DNA of 64,000 bases, taken from Stomatobaculum sp. (GTDB lineage: Bacteria; Bacillota_A; Clostridia; Lachnospirales; Lachnospiraceae). Below are positions 7,776 to 17,528 of the stretch, piece after piece. The stretch lies in contig JAFSYO010000180.1 of the NCBI GenBank assembly GCA_017449925.1, positions 20,562-84,561 on the forward strand, in the 5' to 3' direction. The notes under the pieces are model-generated. The model was not told the origin of the DNA, ran no database searches, and worked only from the letters and a program-made list of their open reading frames with translations. The first letter of the stretch is position 1. Each line of letters starts with the position of its first letter. The position numbers were made by a program, and so were the translations under genes.

Positions 7776-9625
7776 ATTGTTCTCTTAAACCTTCGTTCCA
7801 GTTCAGCCTTGGTAAGACGGATCACCGTGGGCCGTCCGTGGGGGCAGTTGTAGGGGTCCTCCAGCCGGAACATCTCGTCCAGAAGCCGTTCGGCCTCTTC
7901 CGCGGAGATCCTCTGGTTTCCTTTGATCGATGCCTTGCAGGACATGGAAGCCGTCTTTTCGATGATCATCTCCGGTATCCCGGATCCTGTTTCCTCCGAA
8001 AGACTGCCGATCATGTCTTTTAAAAGCGCGTCCTTCATGACGGAAGGCAGGATGTCAGGCACAGCGCGGACGGCATATTCATGACCGCCAAAATGCTCGA
8101 TCTCGTATCCGAGGGCGGAGAAGACCTCCTTTTCCTGCTCCACCAGAGCTTCTTCCCGGGCAGTCAGGGTGATGATCAGCGGAGGCATCAGACTCTGGGA
8201 CACCACCTCCTGGTTCTTCCAGGCGGCCAGGAAGCGCTCGTAATTCACTTTTTCATGGGCGGCGTGCTGGTCGATGAGATACATGGTGTCATTCCATTCC
8301 GCGATCCAGTAGGTGTCGAAGACCTCTCCCACCAAACGTACGGACTGCCGGTTCTCCTGGGAGAAAAGGGCCAGCTGGCCGTCCTTTTCTATCACACTTT
8401 TCGGCTCCGCCACCCGGACGGTGGCGCTCTTCTGCTCACCCGCAGTAAAAGCAGCGCTCTTCATCTCCTGTCTGACCGGAGATGCTGCCAGAGATGCCGT
8501 CGAAGATGCGTCCGATGATGCATTCTCCCCGAACAGGGCCGCTGAGCGCCTCGTTTCAAAGGGCTCCGGGGGGCGCTTTTTTTCCTCCGCGGTGCGGACA
8601 GGCTTCTTTTCCTGGGTAAGCTTCATTTCCCGGATCAGCTCGGCCTGGTGAAGTGTGTCGTACACTGCCTCCTTCACAAAACGGAATACTGTTTCCGGTT
8701 CGGAGAACCGCACTTCCCGCTTCGTCGGATGTACATTCACGTCGACCTTTTCCGGGTCGGTGTTTAAAAGCAGGACGCAGACCGGGAAGGTCCGCTGCAT
8801 CAGAAGATTTCCGTAGCCTTCTTCAATGGCTTTCGCAACGACGCTGCTTTTGATGTAGCGGCCATTGACGCAGTAGTGTTCCATGGCCCGGCTGCCCCGG
8901 GAGAGTTCCGGTTTACCGAGAAAACCTTTGATCTGGAAGGGTCCGTTTTCCGCATGGATCTCCAGCAGAGCCGCGGCAGTCTCTCTTCCATAGAGCTGGT
9001 AGATGATGTCCTTCAGGCTTCCGTTCCCGCTGGTGCTGAAACGGTTCTGTCCGTTCACGATGAATCGGATGGAGATCTCCGGATGGGAAAGAGCCAGCTG
9101 CTCCGCCAGTTCCGCGACGTGGGCCGCTTCTGTGGCCGGGGATTTCAGGAATTTTCTCCTGACCGGCGTGTGGAAAAAGATATCCCGGGCGATGACAGTG
9201 GTCCCCTCGGGGGCGCCGATCTCCTCGAAGGAAGTCTCCGTGCCTCCTTCGATCACGAAGCGGACGCCGGTGAGACTTGATCTTGTCTTTGTGATGATCT
9301 CCGTGCGGCACACGGCGGCGATGCTGGACAAAGCCTCGCCCCGGAAGCCGAGGCTCTGCACTCCTGTCAGATCCTCCGCTTTCCGGATCTTGGACGTCGC
9401 GTGCCGGACAAAGGCCTCCCGGACCTCTTCCGCAGGGATCCCGCAGCCGTTGTCCGTCACCCGGATCAGCGCCTGGCCTCCGTCCCGGATCTCAATGGTC
9501 ACGGCGGAAGCGCCGGCGTCGATGGCATTCTCGGTCAGTTCCTTGACGATGGAGGCCGGCCGCTCGATCACTTCTCCCGCGGCGATCTTATTGATTGTTT
9601 CGTTGTCAAGAAGCTGTATATTCAT
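7772..9625 (-). CDS. mutL: DNA mismatch repair endonuclease MutL
   Basis: A 617-residue GHKL ATPase. N-terminal motifs are ENAIDAGA, DNGCGIP and GFRGEALSSIAAV. A variable linker rich in Ser/Ala/Lys/Glu spans about residues 350-430. The C-terminal dimerisation domain has DQHAAHEKVNYE, which fits the endonuclease motif DQHA-x2-E-x4-E. It also has the metal-site segments SCKASIK and CPHGRPT. It is therefore expected to be the nicking type of MutL found in bacteria without MutH. The start ATG lies one base after the mutS stop. Confidence 0.97.
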   Translation of the reverse strand: MNIQLLDNETINKIAAGEVIERPASIVKELTENAIDAGASAVTIEIRDGGQALIRVTDNGCGIPAEEVREAFVRHATSKIRKAEDLTGVQSLGFRGEALSSIAAVCRTEIITKTRSSLTGVRFVIEGGTETSFEEIGAPEGTTVIARDIFFHTPVRRKFLKSPATEAAHVAELAEQLALSHPEISIRFIVNGQNRFSTSGNGSLKDIIYQLYGRETAAALLEIHAENGPFQIKGFLGKPELSRGSRAMEHYCVNGRYIKSSVVAKAIEEGYGNLLMQRTFPVCVLLLNTDPEKVDVNVHPTKREVRFSEPETVFRFVKEAVYDTLHQAELIREMKLTQEKKPVRTAEEKKRPPEPFETRRSAALFGENASSDASSTASLAASPVRQEMKSAAFTAGEQKSATVRVAEPKSVIEKDGQLALFSQENRQSVRLVGEVFDTYWIAEWNDTMYLIDQHAAHEKVNYERFLAAWKNQEVVSQSLMPPLIITLTAREEALVEQEKEVFSALGYEIEHFGGHEYAVRAVPDILPSVMKDALLKDMIGSLSEETGSGIPEMIIEKTASMSCKASIKGNQRISAEEAERLLDEMFRLEDPYNCPHGRPTVIRLTKAELERRFKRTI

Positions 9626-9626
9626 C

Positions 9627-12290
9627 TCAGTTCTTTCTGACTGCTTCCTGCAGCCTGTACAGCATATTCAAAGCTTCAATGGGCGTCATCCGCGACAGGT
9701 CCGCTTCCAGTATCTCCTTTTCCACAGGCCCCGGGCCTTCCTTCGTTTTCTCCGCCGCAGGCTCGTCGAAAAGCGAAAGCTGGACACAGGTCTCCTCCGC
9801 TTTCCGTTTTCTGCCCTTTTTCGTGAGGTACTGCTGCTCCGCGGCGATCTGCCCCGCCCGGACGGCGATGTCCGCTCCGGACAATTCCTCCGCCAGCTCC
9901 TTCGCGCGGTCGATCACTGTCTGGGGCACGCCGGCAAGCCGGGCCACCTGGATTCCGTAGCTCCTGTCCGCGCCGCCCCGCACGATCTTCCGGAGAAAAA
10001 CGATATCTTCTCCCTGCTCCTTCACGGCGATGCAGTAGTTGTTTACGCCGGAAATGGTACCTTCCAGTTCCGTGAGCTCATGGTAATGGGTGGCGAACAG
10101 AGTCTTCGCGCCGAGCACCCGGGGATTCGCCACATGTTCCACCACGGCCCAGGCAATGGAAAGGCCGTCGAAGGTGGAGGTCCCGCGCCCGATTTCGTCC
10201 AGGATCACCAGACTTTGCTTCGTCGCGTTCCTGAGGATATTTGCCACTTCGGTCATCTCCACCATAAAGGTGCTCTGGCCGCTGGCCAGATCGTCGGAGG
10301 CGCCGACCCTGGTGAAAATGCGGTCGCAGATGCCGATCTCCGCGCTGGAAGCCGGGACAAAGGAACCCATCTGGGCCATCAGGACGATCAGGGCCGTCTG
10401 GCGCATATAGGTGGATTTTCCCGCCATGTTGGGGCCGGTGATAATGGAGACCCGGTTCTCTTTTCCGTCCAGGACCGTGTCGTTGGCCACGAAACGGCCG
10501 CTGTCCATCATCCGCTCCACCACAGGATGACGTCCGTCGTGGATGCGGATTGTTCCGCTTTCATTGATCTCAGGCCGAACATAGGAGAAGCGGTCCGCGG
10601 TCTCCGCCAGAGAGACCAGGGCGTCAGCCTCTGCCACGGCCCGGGCGCTTTCCTGGATCCGACGGACCTGCTCCGCCACCTGCTCCCTGACATCGGTGAA
10701 AAGATCGTACTCCAGCGCCAGCAGCTTTTCCTCGGAACCGAGGATCGTCTCCTCCAGCTTCTGAAGTTCCGGGGTGATGAACCGCTCCGCGTTGGTCAGG
10801 GTCTGTTTCCGGATGAAATAGTCCGGAACGCTCTTCAGGAAAGAATTTGTGACTTCAAAATAGTAACCGAACACCTTGTTGAACTTGATCCGCAGGTTCT
10901 TGATGCCGGTATTCTCCCGCTCTTTTTCTTCCAGAGAGGCAAGCCATCCCTTCCCCTCTTTTCCTGCGGTGCGCAGCATGTCCACTTTTTCGTTGTAGCC
11001 GTCGCGGATCATGCCTCCCTCCCGCACAGTTAGCGGCGGATCTTCCTTGATGGCGCGTCCGATGAGGCCGCACACATCTTCCAGGGTGTCCAGTCGACGG
11101 ACGACGTCCTTAAGGAGCGGCGATTCAAAACTCTGCAGCAGGCTCTTCACCGGAGGAAGCATTTCCAGTGACTGTTTCAGGGCGACCATGTCTCTCGGGT
11201 TCGCGCTGCCGGAACTGATGCGTCCCATCAGGCGCTCCATGTCGTAGACCGGGGACAGGTATTCCTTCAGTTCCTGGCGGTCGATGTATCTTCCCTTCAG
11301 TTCGTCCACGGCGTCAAGCCGGCTGTCGATCTCTTCCTTGCGGATCAGGGGCTGTTCCACCCAGCTGCGCAGCAGCCTCGCCCCCATGGCAGTCCGGGTC
11401 CGGTCCAGGACCCAGAGCAGACTCCCCCTCTTTTCCTTCTCCCGCATGGTCTCCACCAGTTCCAGGTTCCTCCGGGAGGAGGAATCGATGATCATGTATT
11501 CTCCGCTTCTGTATGTCTTCAGCTCCGTGATCAGGTCACAGGTATTCTTCTGGGTGTCATACAGGTACTGCATGGCAGCGCCGGCAGCCAGGGATCCCTC
11601 CGGGAAATCCTTCAGTCCCAGGGCCTCCAGAGAAGCTGCATGGAAGTGTTCCTTCAGGATCTTCGAAGTGTTTTCGTCGGAAAAATAAAAATCCTCCGGA
11701 TAACTGACGGATACGGAGGGATTCCCCCCGGGAGTCTCCGAGGGAGCGCCGCTCATCTCGTAGGCCCGGTTCAGAAGGACCTCGGAAGGACAGTACCTGT
11801 TCAGTTCATCCGTGAGGCGTTTCACGCTGTCTGCCTCTGTCACCAGGAAGCTTCCGGTGGAAATATCTGCGGCGCAGATGCCGAAATTTCCCGCAGCATA
11901 GACCACGCAGACCAGATAATTGTTCCGGCCCTCCTCCAGGGCGCCGGCAGCCGTGATGGTGCCTGGCGTCACGACGCGGATCACTTCCCGCTTCACCAGT
12001 CCTTTGGCGAGACGGGGATCCTCCATCTGTTCTGCCACGGCGACCTTGTATCCCTTCTTCACCAGGCGGGCGATATAACCGTCCGCGGCATGAAAAGGAA
12101 CCCCGCACATGGGGGCCCTCTCAGAAAGTCCGCAGTCTTTTCCCGTCAGCGTCAGTTCCAGTTCTCTGGACGCTGTCTTCGCGTCATCAAAGAACATCTC
12201 ATAAAAATCACCCAGACGGTAGAAAAGCACACAGTCCGGGTAATTCTTTTTCGTTTCAAGATAATGCACCATCATCGGCGTCATCGCCAT
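9627..12290 (-). CDS. mutS: DNA mismatch recognition protein MutS
   Basis: An 887-residue MutS1. The mismatch-reading motif F-x-E is in GDFYEMFFDD near the N-terminus. The ATPase Walker A is ITGPNMAGKSTYMRQ (about residue 620), followed by FMVEMTE, the Walker B region VILDEIGRGTSTFDG and the conserved TLFATHYHEL. The helix-turn-helix and C-terminal tail follow. It binds mismatches as a dimer and recruits MutL, encoded 1 nt downstream. The ATG has AGAGGA upstream and overlaps miaB by 35 nt. Confidence 0.98.
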   Translation of the reverse strand: MAMTPMMVHYLETKKNYPDCVLFYRLGDFYEMFFDDAKTASRELELTLTGKDCGLSERAPMCGVPFHAADGYIARLVKKGYKVAVAEQMEDPRLAKGLVKREVIRVVTPGTITAAGALEEGRNNYLVCVVYAAGNFGICAADISTGSFLVTEADSVKRLTDELNRYCPSEVLLNRAYEMSGAPSETPGGNPSVSVSYPEDFYFSDENTSKILKEHFHAASLEALGLKDFPEGSLAAGAAMQYLYDTQKNTCDLITELKTYRSGEYMIIDSSSRRNLELVETMREKEKRGSLLWVLDRTRTAMGARLLRSWVEQPLIRKEEIDSRLDAVDELKGRYIDRQELKEYLSPVYDMERLMGRISSGSANPRDMVALKQSLEMLPPVKSLLQSFESPLLKDVVRRLDTLEDVCGLIGRAIKEDPPLTVREGGMIRDGYNEKVDMLRTAGKEGKGWLASLEEKERENTGIKNLRIKFNKVFGYYFEVTNSFLKSVPDYFIRKQTLTNAERFITPELQKLEETILGSEEKLLALEYDLFTDVREQVAEQVRRIQESARAVAEADALVSLAETADRFSYVRPEINESGTIRIHDGRHPVVERMMDSGRFVANDTVLDGKENRVSIITGPNMAGKSTYMRQTALIVLMAQMGSFVPASSAEIGICDRIFTRVGASDDLASGQSTFMVEMTEVANILRNATKQSLVILDEIGRGTSTFDGLSIAWAVVEHVANPRVLGAKTLFATHYHELTELEGTISGVNNYCIAVKEQGEDIVFLRKIVRGGADRSYGIQVARLAGVPQTVIDRAKELAEELSGADIAVRAGQIAAEQQYLTKKGRKRKAEETCVQLSLFDEPAAEKTKEGPGPVEKEILEADLSRMTPIEALNMLYRLQEAVRKN

Positions 12291-13689
12291 GGTTCAGTTT
12301 CCTCTTTCCGATATAATAGAATCCTTTGGATTCCGTGAGCTCCACATCCACGATCTCTCCTATCAGGGAAGCGTCGCCGGGGAAGTGGACCATCAGGTTC
12401 CCGGACAGCCGCCCGGAGACCATTCCCGGAGTCTGGGAATTGACTTCCTCCACCAGCACCGGCATCGTTTTTCCCGCGTCCCGGTCCGCTGCCTTTGAGG
12501 CAAATTCCTGTACCAGGCTGATGAGGCGCTTCATGCGGTCCGCCACTGCGGAGGGATCCACCTGGTCCTCCATGGAGGCCGCGGGCGTCCCGGTCCGCCT
12601 GGAATAGATAAAGGTGAAGGCGGCCTGGTAGCCTACTTTCCGGATCACATCCAAAGTATCCTGGAAATCTTCTTCCGTCTCCCCCGGGAAACCCACGATC
12701 ACATCCGTCGTGAGACAGATGTCCGGGATCTCCCGTTTTATTTTTTCTGCCAGCTCAAGATAGGATTCCTTCGTATAGCGGCGGTTCATCTTCTGAAGGA
12801 TCCTGGTGCTTCCCGACTGCAGCGGAAGATGCAGGTGGCGGCACACCTTTTCGTTCTCCTTCATCGCCAGGATCAGGTCGTCGGACAGATCCTTCGGATG
12901 AGAGGTCATGAACCGCACCCGCTCCAGGCCTTCGATCCTGCAGACTCTGCGGAGAAGGTCGGAGAAGCGCACCGGGATCTCCAGGGTCTTTCCGTAGGAG
13001 TTCACGTTCTGCCCTAAGAGCATCACTTCCTTGACCCCGTCCTTCACCAGGTCCTTGATCTCCTCCAGGATGTCCTCCGGCTCCCGGCTGATCTCCCGGC
13101 CCCGGACATAGGGGACGATGCAGTAGGTGCAGAAATTGTTGCAGCCATACATGATGTTCACGCCCGACTTGAAGCGGTACTTTCTCTTTACCGGCATGTG
13201 GTCCCGGCTGGGATCCGGCGTCTCCGCCACGTCGATGACCCTGCGCTTTTCTGTTATGCAGGAATACAGAAGTTCCGGAAACTTCCAGATGTTGTGGGTC
13301 CCGAAGACCAGGTCCACATAGCGGTACTTCTGCCGGATCTTCAGGACTTCGTCCTCCTCCTGCATCATACAGCCGCAGATGCCGATGAGCATGTCCGGAT
13401 GGCTTTCCTTAAAATGCCTGATCTGGCCCAGGTGGCCGTACAGCTTCTCGTTGGCGTTCTCCCTGACAGTACAGGTATTGAAGAGAAGAATATCCGCGTT
13501 TTCTGTTTCTTCCGGGACAGCGCCGCACTCCGTCAGGACGCCCAGGAGCTTCTCGGAATCCCTGGCGTTCATCTGACATCCCATGGTAGTGATGTGGCAG
13601 GTGAGCTTCCGACCCAGAAGCTCTTCCTTTTCCCGGAAACTCTTTTTGAGAGCTTCCATCATCATCTGCTGTCTTTTTTCTTCTCCCAT
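12256..13689 (-). CDS. miaB: tRNA-2-methylthio-N6-dimethylallyladenosine synthase MiaB
   Basis: Radical-SAM methylthiotransferase that converts i6A37 to ms2i6A37 in tRNA. The N-terminal UPF0004 domain supplies the three auxiliary-cluster cysteines (TMGCQMNARDSE, NTCTVRENA, CGCMMQ). The radical-SAM cluster motif is CNNFCTYC (about residues 182-189), with GREISR after it. A C-terminal TRAM domain (about 405-470) binds tRNA. At 477 residues it has an N-terminal extension of about 25 Met/Glu/Lys-rich residues. It lies 24 nt after proA and overlaps mutS. Confidence 0.97.
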   Translation of the reverse strand: MGEEKRQQMMMEALKKSFREKEELLGRKLTCHITTMGCQMNARDSEKLLGVLTECGAVPEETENADILLFNTCTVRENANEKLYGHLGQIRHFKESHPDMLIGICGCMMQEEDEVLKIRQKYRYVDLVFGTHNIWKFPELLYSCITEKRRVIDVAETPDPSRDHMPVKRKYRFKSGVNIMYGCNNFCTYCIVPYVRGREISREPEDILEEIKDLVKDGVKEVMLLGQNVNSYGKTLEIPVRFSDLLRRVCRIEGLERVRFMTSHPKDLSDDLILAMKENEKVCRHLHLPLQSGSTRILQKMNRRYTKESYLELAEKIKREIPDICLTTDVIVGFPGETEEDFQDTLDVIRKVGYQAAFTFIYSRRTGTPAASMEDQVDPSAVADRMKRLISLVQEFASKAADRDAGKTMPVLVEEVNSQTPGMVSGRLSGNLMVHFPGDASLIGEIVDVELTESKGFYYIGKRKLNHGDDADDGALS

Positions 13690-13713
13690 ACCGGCTGCCT
13701 TTCAGAAACGGCG

Positions 13714-14964
13714 TCAGGCGCGGACCTGTCCGCCGCCGTAAATTTCGTATTTATAGGAGGTGAGCTCCTTCAGCGCCATCGGGCCTCTCGCATGCAGCTT
13801 CTGGGTGCTGATGCCGATCTCGGCGCCGAAGCCGAACTGTCCTCCGTCTGTAAATCTGGTAGATGCGTTCCAGTAGACGCAGGCGGAATCCACTTCCCGA
13901 AGGAAGCGCTCCGCGTTCTCTTTGTTTTCAGTGATGATCGCGTCGGAATGCTGGGTGTGATAGCGGTTGATGTGGCGGATGGCCTCATCAACGGAATCCA
14001 CGGTCTTCAGGGACAGGATGTAATCCAGATACTCCATGCCCCAGTCCTCTTCCACGGCTTCTTTGAAGGAAGGATCAATATCCCTCGCCGCCTCGTCGGC
14101 CCGGATCTCCACAGAGAAAGGATCCAGTGCCGCCTTCATGGCGGGAAGAAGCTTCGCTTCGACATTCCTGTGCACCACCAGAGACTCGGCTGCGTTGCAG
14201 ACGCCGATCCGCTGGGTCTTCGCGTTGACGATGATTCGCACCGCCATGTCGATATCGGCACTCTCATCCACAAAGATATGGCAGTTTCCTGCGCCGGTCT
14301 CGATCACCGGCACAGTGCTTTCCTGGACCACGGTCCGAATAAGTCCTGCGCTTCCCCGGGGGATCAGGCAGTCCACATAAGCGTTCAGGTGCATCAGAGC
14401 TTTTGCGCTCTCCCTGGAGGTATCCTCCACCAGCTGCACGGCATCCTCCGGAAGGCCTGCGTTCTTCAGGCCGCGGCGGAGCGCTTCCGTGACTGCTGTG
14501 TTGGAGCAGATGGCATCGCTGCCGCCCCGGAGGATCACAGCATTGCCGGACTTGAAGGCGATGCCGAAAGCGTCGCTGGTCACGTTGGGTCTGGCTTCGT
14601 AAATGATTCCGATCACACCGATGGCTACGCGCTTCTTCACGATGCGCAGTCCGTTCTCCAGAGTCGTGTCGGAAAGCACCTCTCCCACCGGATCCGGCAG
14701 GGAAGCCAGACTGCGAAGGCCCTCCGCCATCTCCAGGATCCGCTTTTCATCCAGACGGAGCCGGTCCTTCATACCCTGGGCCATTCCCTTCCGGTCTGCT
14801 TCTTCCATATCCTTTGCGTTGGCCTGGATGATATCTTCCATGCTTTCCACAAGGGCGTCGGCGGCTGCCATGAGCCCTCTGTTTTTATCTTCCGTATTCA
14901 GCCGCACCAGCTGAGAGACTGCTTCCTTCGCTTTTCTTCCAAGAATGTTCAGATCCATCATCAT
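13714..14964 (-). CDS. proA: Gamma-glutamyl phosphate reductase ProA
   Basis: The NADPH-dependent second step of proline synthesis, giving glutamate-5-semialdehyde. An aldehyde-dehydrogenase-like fold with motifs EARPNVTSDAFG, KSGNAVILRGGSDA and the catalytic cysteine in QRIGVCNAAESLVVH (about residue 253). At 416 residues it is a standard size. Of three consecutive ATG codons I chose the first (14964), with GGAG 10 nt upstream and 7 nt after the proB stop. Forms the proBA pair that heads the run towards ynbB. Confidence 0.96.
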   Translation of the reverse strand: MMMDLNILGRKAKEAVSQLVRLNTEDKNRGLMAAADALVESMEDIIQANAKDMEEADRKGMAQGMKDRLRLDEKRILEMAEGLRSLASLPDPVGEVLSDTTLENGLRIVKKRVAIGVIGIIYEARPNVTSDAFGIAFKSGNAVILRGGSDAICSNTAVTEALRRGLKNAGLPEDAVQLVEDTSRESAKALMHLNAYVDCLIPRGSAGLIRTVVQESTVPVIETGAGNCHIFVDESADIDMAVRIIVNAKTQRIGVCNAAESLVVHRNVEAKLLPAMKAALDPFSVEIRADEAARDIDPSFKEAVEEDWGMEYLDYILSLKTVDSVDEAIRHINRYHTQHSDAIITENKENAERFLREVDSACVYWNASTRFTDGGQFGFGAEIGISTQKLHARGPMALKELTSYKYEIYGGGQVRA

Positions 14965-14971
14965 ATTCTTT

Positions 14972-15847
14972 TCACTCCGCGCGCCGTTCCCCGGCACCTT
15001 CACGTTCGTTGAGAAGATAGTCGTCAAAATCAAAATCTGCGATGCGGCTCGCCTCGAACAGCGTTCCGATCTCATCTCCGTTGATGATCTTTCCGATCAC
15101 GGCCATATCCGCCCCGCTGGCGATGATCATGTCCGCCCCGCTCTTGCAGGCGATCTGCGCCGCCTTCAGCTTGGTATGCATGCCGCCGCTTCCGATGTCG
15201 GAGGCGCTTTCCTTGCCGATATGGAGAAGAGAAGGCGTCACCTTTTCCACGACGGAAATGAACTTCGCGTCCGGATTCTTGTTCGGATCATCGGAGTACA
15301 ACCCCTCTACATCTGAAAGAAGGATCAGGAGATCAGCGCCGATCAGGGAACTGACAAGAGCGGAAAGGCGGTCGTTGTCGCCGAACCGGATCTCGTAGGT
15401 GGATACCGTGTCGTTTTCATTCACCACCGGGACTGCGCCCATCTTCAGCAGTTCGTCAAAGGTATTGTGGGCATTCGTCCTGGCTTCTTCGTCCTGCATG
15501 GTGAAGCGGGTCAGAAGGATCTGGGCGGCTGTCATGCTGTACTCCGCAAACAGACGCTGGTACACCATCATCAGCTTCGCCTGCCCGACAGCGGCGTAGG
15601 CCTGCTTCTCCGCCAGAGAGGTGAGTTTTCCTTTTTTACCGAAGGTCTGTTTTCCGGCAGCGACTGCGCCGGAGGTCACCAGGACTACTTCTTTTCCCTG
15701 TCCCTTCAGGTCGCTGATCTGTCTTGCCAGCTGTTCGATCTTCCCCAGATTCACGGCCCCCGTTTCCGGATGGGTCAGGGAGGTGGATCCGATCTTGATC
15801 ACGATTCTTTTTTTCTGAATGAGATTTTTTCTGCGGGAATTCTCCAT
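14972..15847 (-). CDS. proB: Glutamate 5-kinase ProB, short form
   Basis: The ATP-dependent first and feedback-controlled step of proline synthesis. An amino acid kinase fold with VIKIGSTSLT at the N-terminus, VTSGAVAAG, and the substrate/ATP region VNENDTVSTYEIRFGDNDRLSALVS (residues N-x-N-D and FGDND are the key ones). At 291 residues it has the kinase domain only and lacks the C-terminal PUA domain of the E. coli enzyme, as is common in Firmicutes. The start has AGGAGG upstream. Confidence 0.96.
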   Translation of the reverse strand: MENSRRKNLIQKKRIVIKIGSTSLTHPETGAVNLGKIEQLARQISDLKGQGKEVVLVTSGAVAAGKQTFGKKGKLTSLAEKQAYAAVGQAKLMMVYQRLFAEYSMTAAQILLTRFTMQDEEARTNAHNTFDELLKMGAVPVVNENDTVSTYEIRFGDNDRLSALVSSLIGADLLILLSDVEGLYSDDPNKNPDAKFISVVEKVTPSLLHIGKESASDIGSGGMHTKLKAAQIACKSGADMIIASGADMAVIGKIINGDEIGTLFEASRIADFDFDDYLLNEREGAGERRAE

Positions 15848-15881
15848 GGCTGCCTCCTGAGTGTTCCGTATTTAAATCTTT

Positions 15882-15945
15882 ATTCAGCCCCATGACCCGG
15901 GCCGCTGAATATTAACAGTGTATCTTATTTAACTGGGCACGTCAA
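15882..15945 (-). promoter_or_regulatory. Promoter and 5' hairpin of the proB operon
   Basis: The -35 TTGACG (15940-15945) and -10 TACACT (15917-15922) are 17 nt apart and lie within the last codons and just after the preceding gene. The expected transcript begins at about 15910 with a hairpin, ATTCAGC/GCTGAAT (15904-15910 with 15882-15888), which has an inner CCC/GGG stem. No U-tract follows. It could also serve as a 3' hairpin of the upstream FAD-protein mRNA. Confidence 0.5.
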
Positions 15946-17524
15946 ACCGTCTGATCACCGCTTCCGCCACCTTCAGGCCGTCCATGGCAGCGCTGGTGAT
16001 GCCTCCGGCGTAGCCGGCGCCCTCCCCGCAGGGATACAGTCCCTTCGTCGCCGATTCGAACAGTTCGTCTCTGGGGATGCGCACCGGAGAAGAAGTCCTG
16101 CTTTCCACCCCCGCCAGGATGGTATCGGCGCCGGAAAAGCCCTTCAGGACCTGGCCGAAACGCTCCATTCCATCAATGAAGGCCCTGCCCAGCACCGGTC
16201 CCAGCACCGGATTCAGGTCCGCAAAAGAAGTTCTTCCCCGGAAGCAGGGGATCACGTCCCCGTAGCCTGTACTTGTTTTTCCCTGCAGAAAGTCTCCGTA
16301 GAGCTGTACCGGGATCCTGCCGTTTCCGGCAAGAAAAGCCCTTTCCTCCAGTCTTTGCTGGAACCTGATGCCGGCCAGCGGTCCAGTGCCGCCGAAATCC
16401 TCCGGCGTGACAGCGACGATCACCGCGGAATTTGCGGTCTCCGATGCCCGGCCGTGATAACTCATGCCGTTGACGGCAGTCCTGCCCGGTTCGCTGGAAG
16501 CATCTACTACATACCCTCCCGGACACATGCAGAAGGTGTAGACCCCTCTCTGGTCCCTGCTTTTCGCCGTCAGCTTGTAGGCCGCGGGAGAAAGAAAGTC
16601 CGCTTCCTTTTCCCCGAACTGCGAGACATCGATCATCCTCTGGGAATGCTGGACCCGGAGCCCCACTGCGAAGGCCTTCGCCTCCATCAGAACGCCGTCC
16701 GAAAGAAATGCAGAAAAGGTGTCCCGGGCGGAATGTCCTGCGGCGGTGATCAGCACCTCACAGGGGATCGTCTCCCCGTCCGAAAGCCGGACTCCGGTGA
16801 CTCTTCCTTCGCTGATCACCAGATGCTCTGCCTTGGCCCGGAACCGGACGTCCCCGCCGAGCCTCTTGAGTTCCTCCCGGATCCCGGAGACAATGCCGAT
16901 CAGGCGGTCCGTCCCCACATGGGGCTTCTGCTCCCACAGGATCTCTCTGTCCGCGCCGAAACGCACAAAGGTCTCCAGGACTTTCCTGTTCCTTCCAAAA
17001 CTGTCTTTGACCATGGTGTTCAGCTTTCCGTCGCTGAAAGTCCCGGCGCCGCCTTCCCCGAAGGACACATTGCTCTCAGGATCCAGCTCTCCGGTCTCCC
17101 AGAAATGTTCCACGCTGATCTTCCGCTCATCGGCAGGAAGCCCCCGCTCCAGGATCAGAGGGCAGTACCCTTGTTCCGCCAGAAGCAGGCCGGCGAAAAG
17201 TCCCGCCGGGCCGGCTCCGATGATCACCGGACGGTGCGGCAGCTTCTCTTTTCCCGAGACAGGCGGCGTGTACACAAAAGAAGGCGCGGCGGAGATCTTC
17301 GGATCGCGGTTCCTGTTCAGGATCTGCCGTTCCTTTGATGTCCTGACGTCAACTGTGTAGTGATACCGGATGTCCTCTTTTTTTCTGGCGTCCAGGGAAC
17401 GTTTTACGATCTCATAGGAGTCCAGTTCCTGTTCCCGTATTCTAAGAAGGGAAAGGATCTTTTTCTTCAGTTCTTCCGGGCGGTGGCGCACAGGAAGAGA
17501 AAGTGTACTGATTCTGATGGCCAT
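15929..17524 (-). CDS. FAD-dependent dehydrogenase, COG2509 family
   Basis: A 531-residue flavoprotein of uncharacterised function. An N-terminal extension of about 90 residues (RISTLSLPVRH, LKKKILSLLRI, then a region with HYTVDV) precedes the dinucleotide-binding motif GAGPAGLFAGLLLAE and the acidic residue in LILERG. A second signature is NVSFGEGGAGTFSDGKL. The C-terminal GEGAGYAGGITSAAMDG closes the FAD site. These features define the COG2509 group, widespread in Clostridia and without an assigned substrate. It starts 4 nt after the next flavoprotein and is the last gene of the phoH operon. Confidence 0.9.
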   Translation of the reverse strand: MAIRISTLSLPVRHRPEELKKKILSLLRIREQELDSYEIVKRSLDARKKEDIRYHYTVDVRTSKERQILNRNRDPKISAAPSFVYTPPVSGKEKLPHRPVIIGAGPAGLFAGLLLAEQGYCPLILERGLPADERKISVEHFWETGELDPESNVSFGEGGAGTFSDGKLNTMVKDSFGRNRKVLETFVRFGADREILWEQKPHVGTDRLIGIVSGIREELKRLGGDVRFRAKAEHLVISEGRVTGVRLSDGETIPCEVLITAAGHSARDTFSAFLSDGVLMEAKAFAVGLRVQHSQRMIDVSQFGEKEADFLSPAAYKLTAKSRDQRGVYTFCMCPGGYVVDASSEPGRTAVNGMSYHGRASETANSAVIVAVTPEDFGGTGPLAGIRFQQRLEERAFLAGNGRIPVQLYGDFLQGKTSTGYGDVIPCFRGRTSFADLNPVLGPVLGRAFIDGMERFGQVLKGFSGADTILAGVESRTSSPVRIPRDELFESATKGLYPCGEGAGYAGGITSAAMDGLKVAEAVIRRFDVPS

Positions 17525-17528
17525 GCCG

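Noticed and set aside
9003..11033. Long plus-strand frame opposite mutL and mutS
   Set aside because: It mirrors two complete minus-strand genes. The composition is that of a codon shadow and there is no ribosome binding site.
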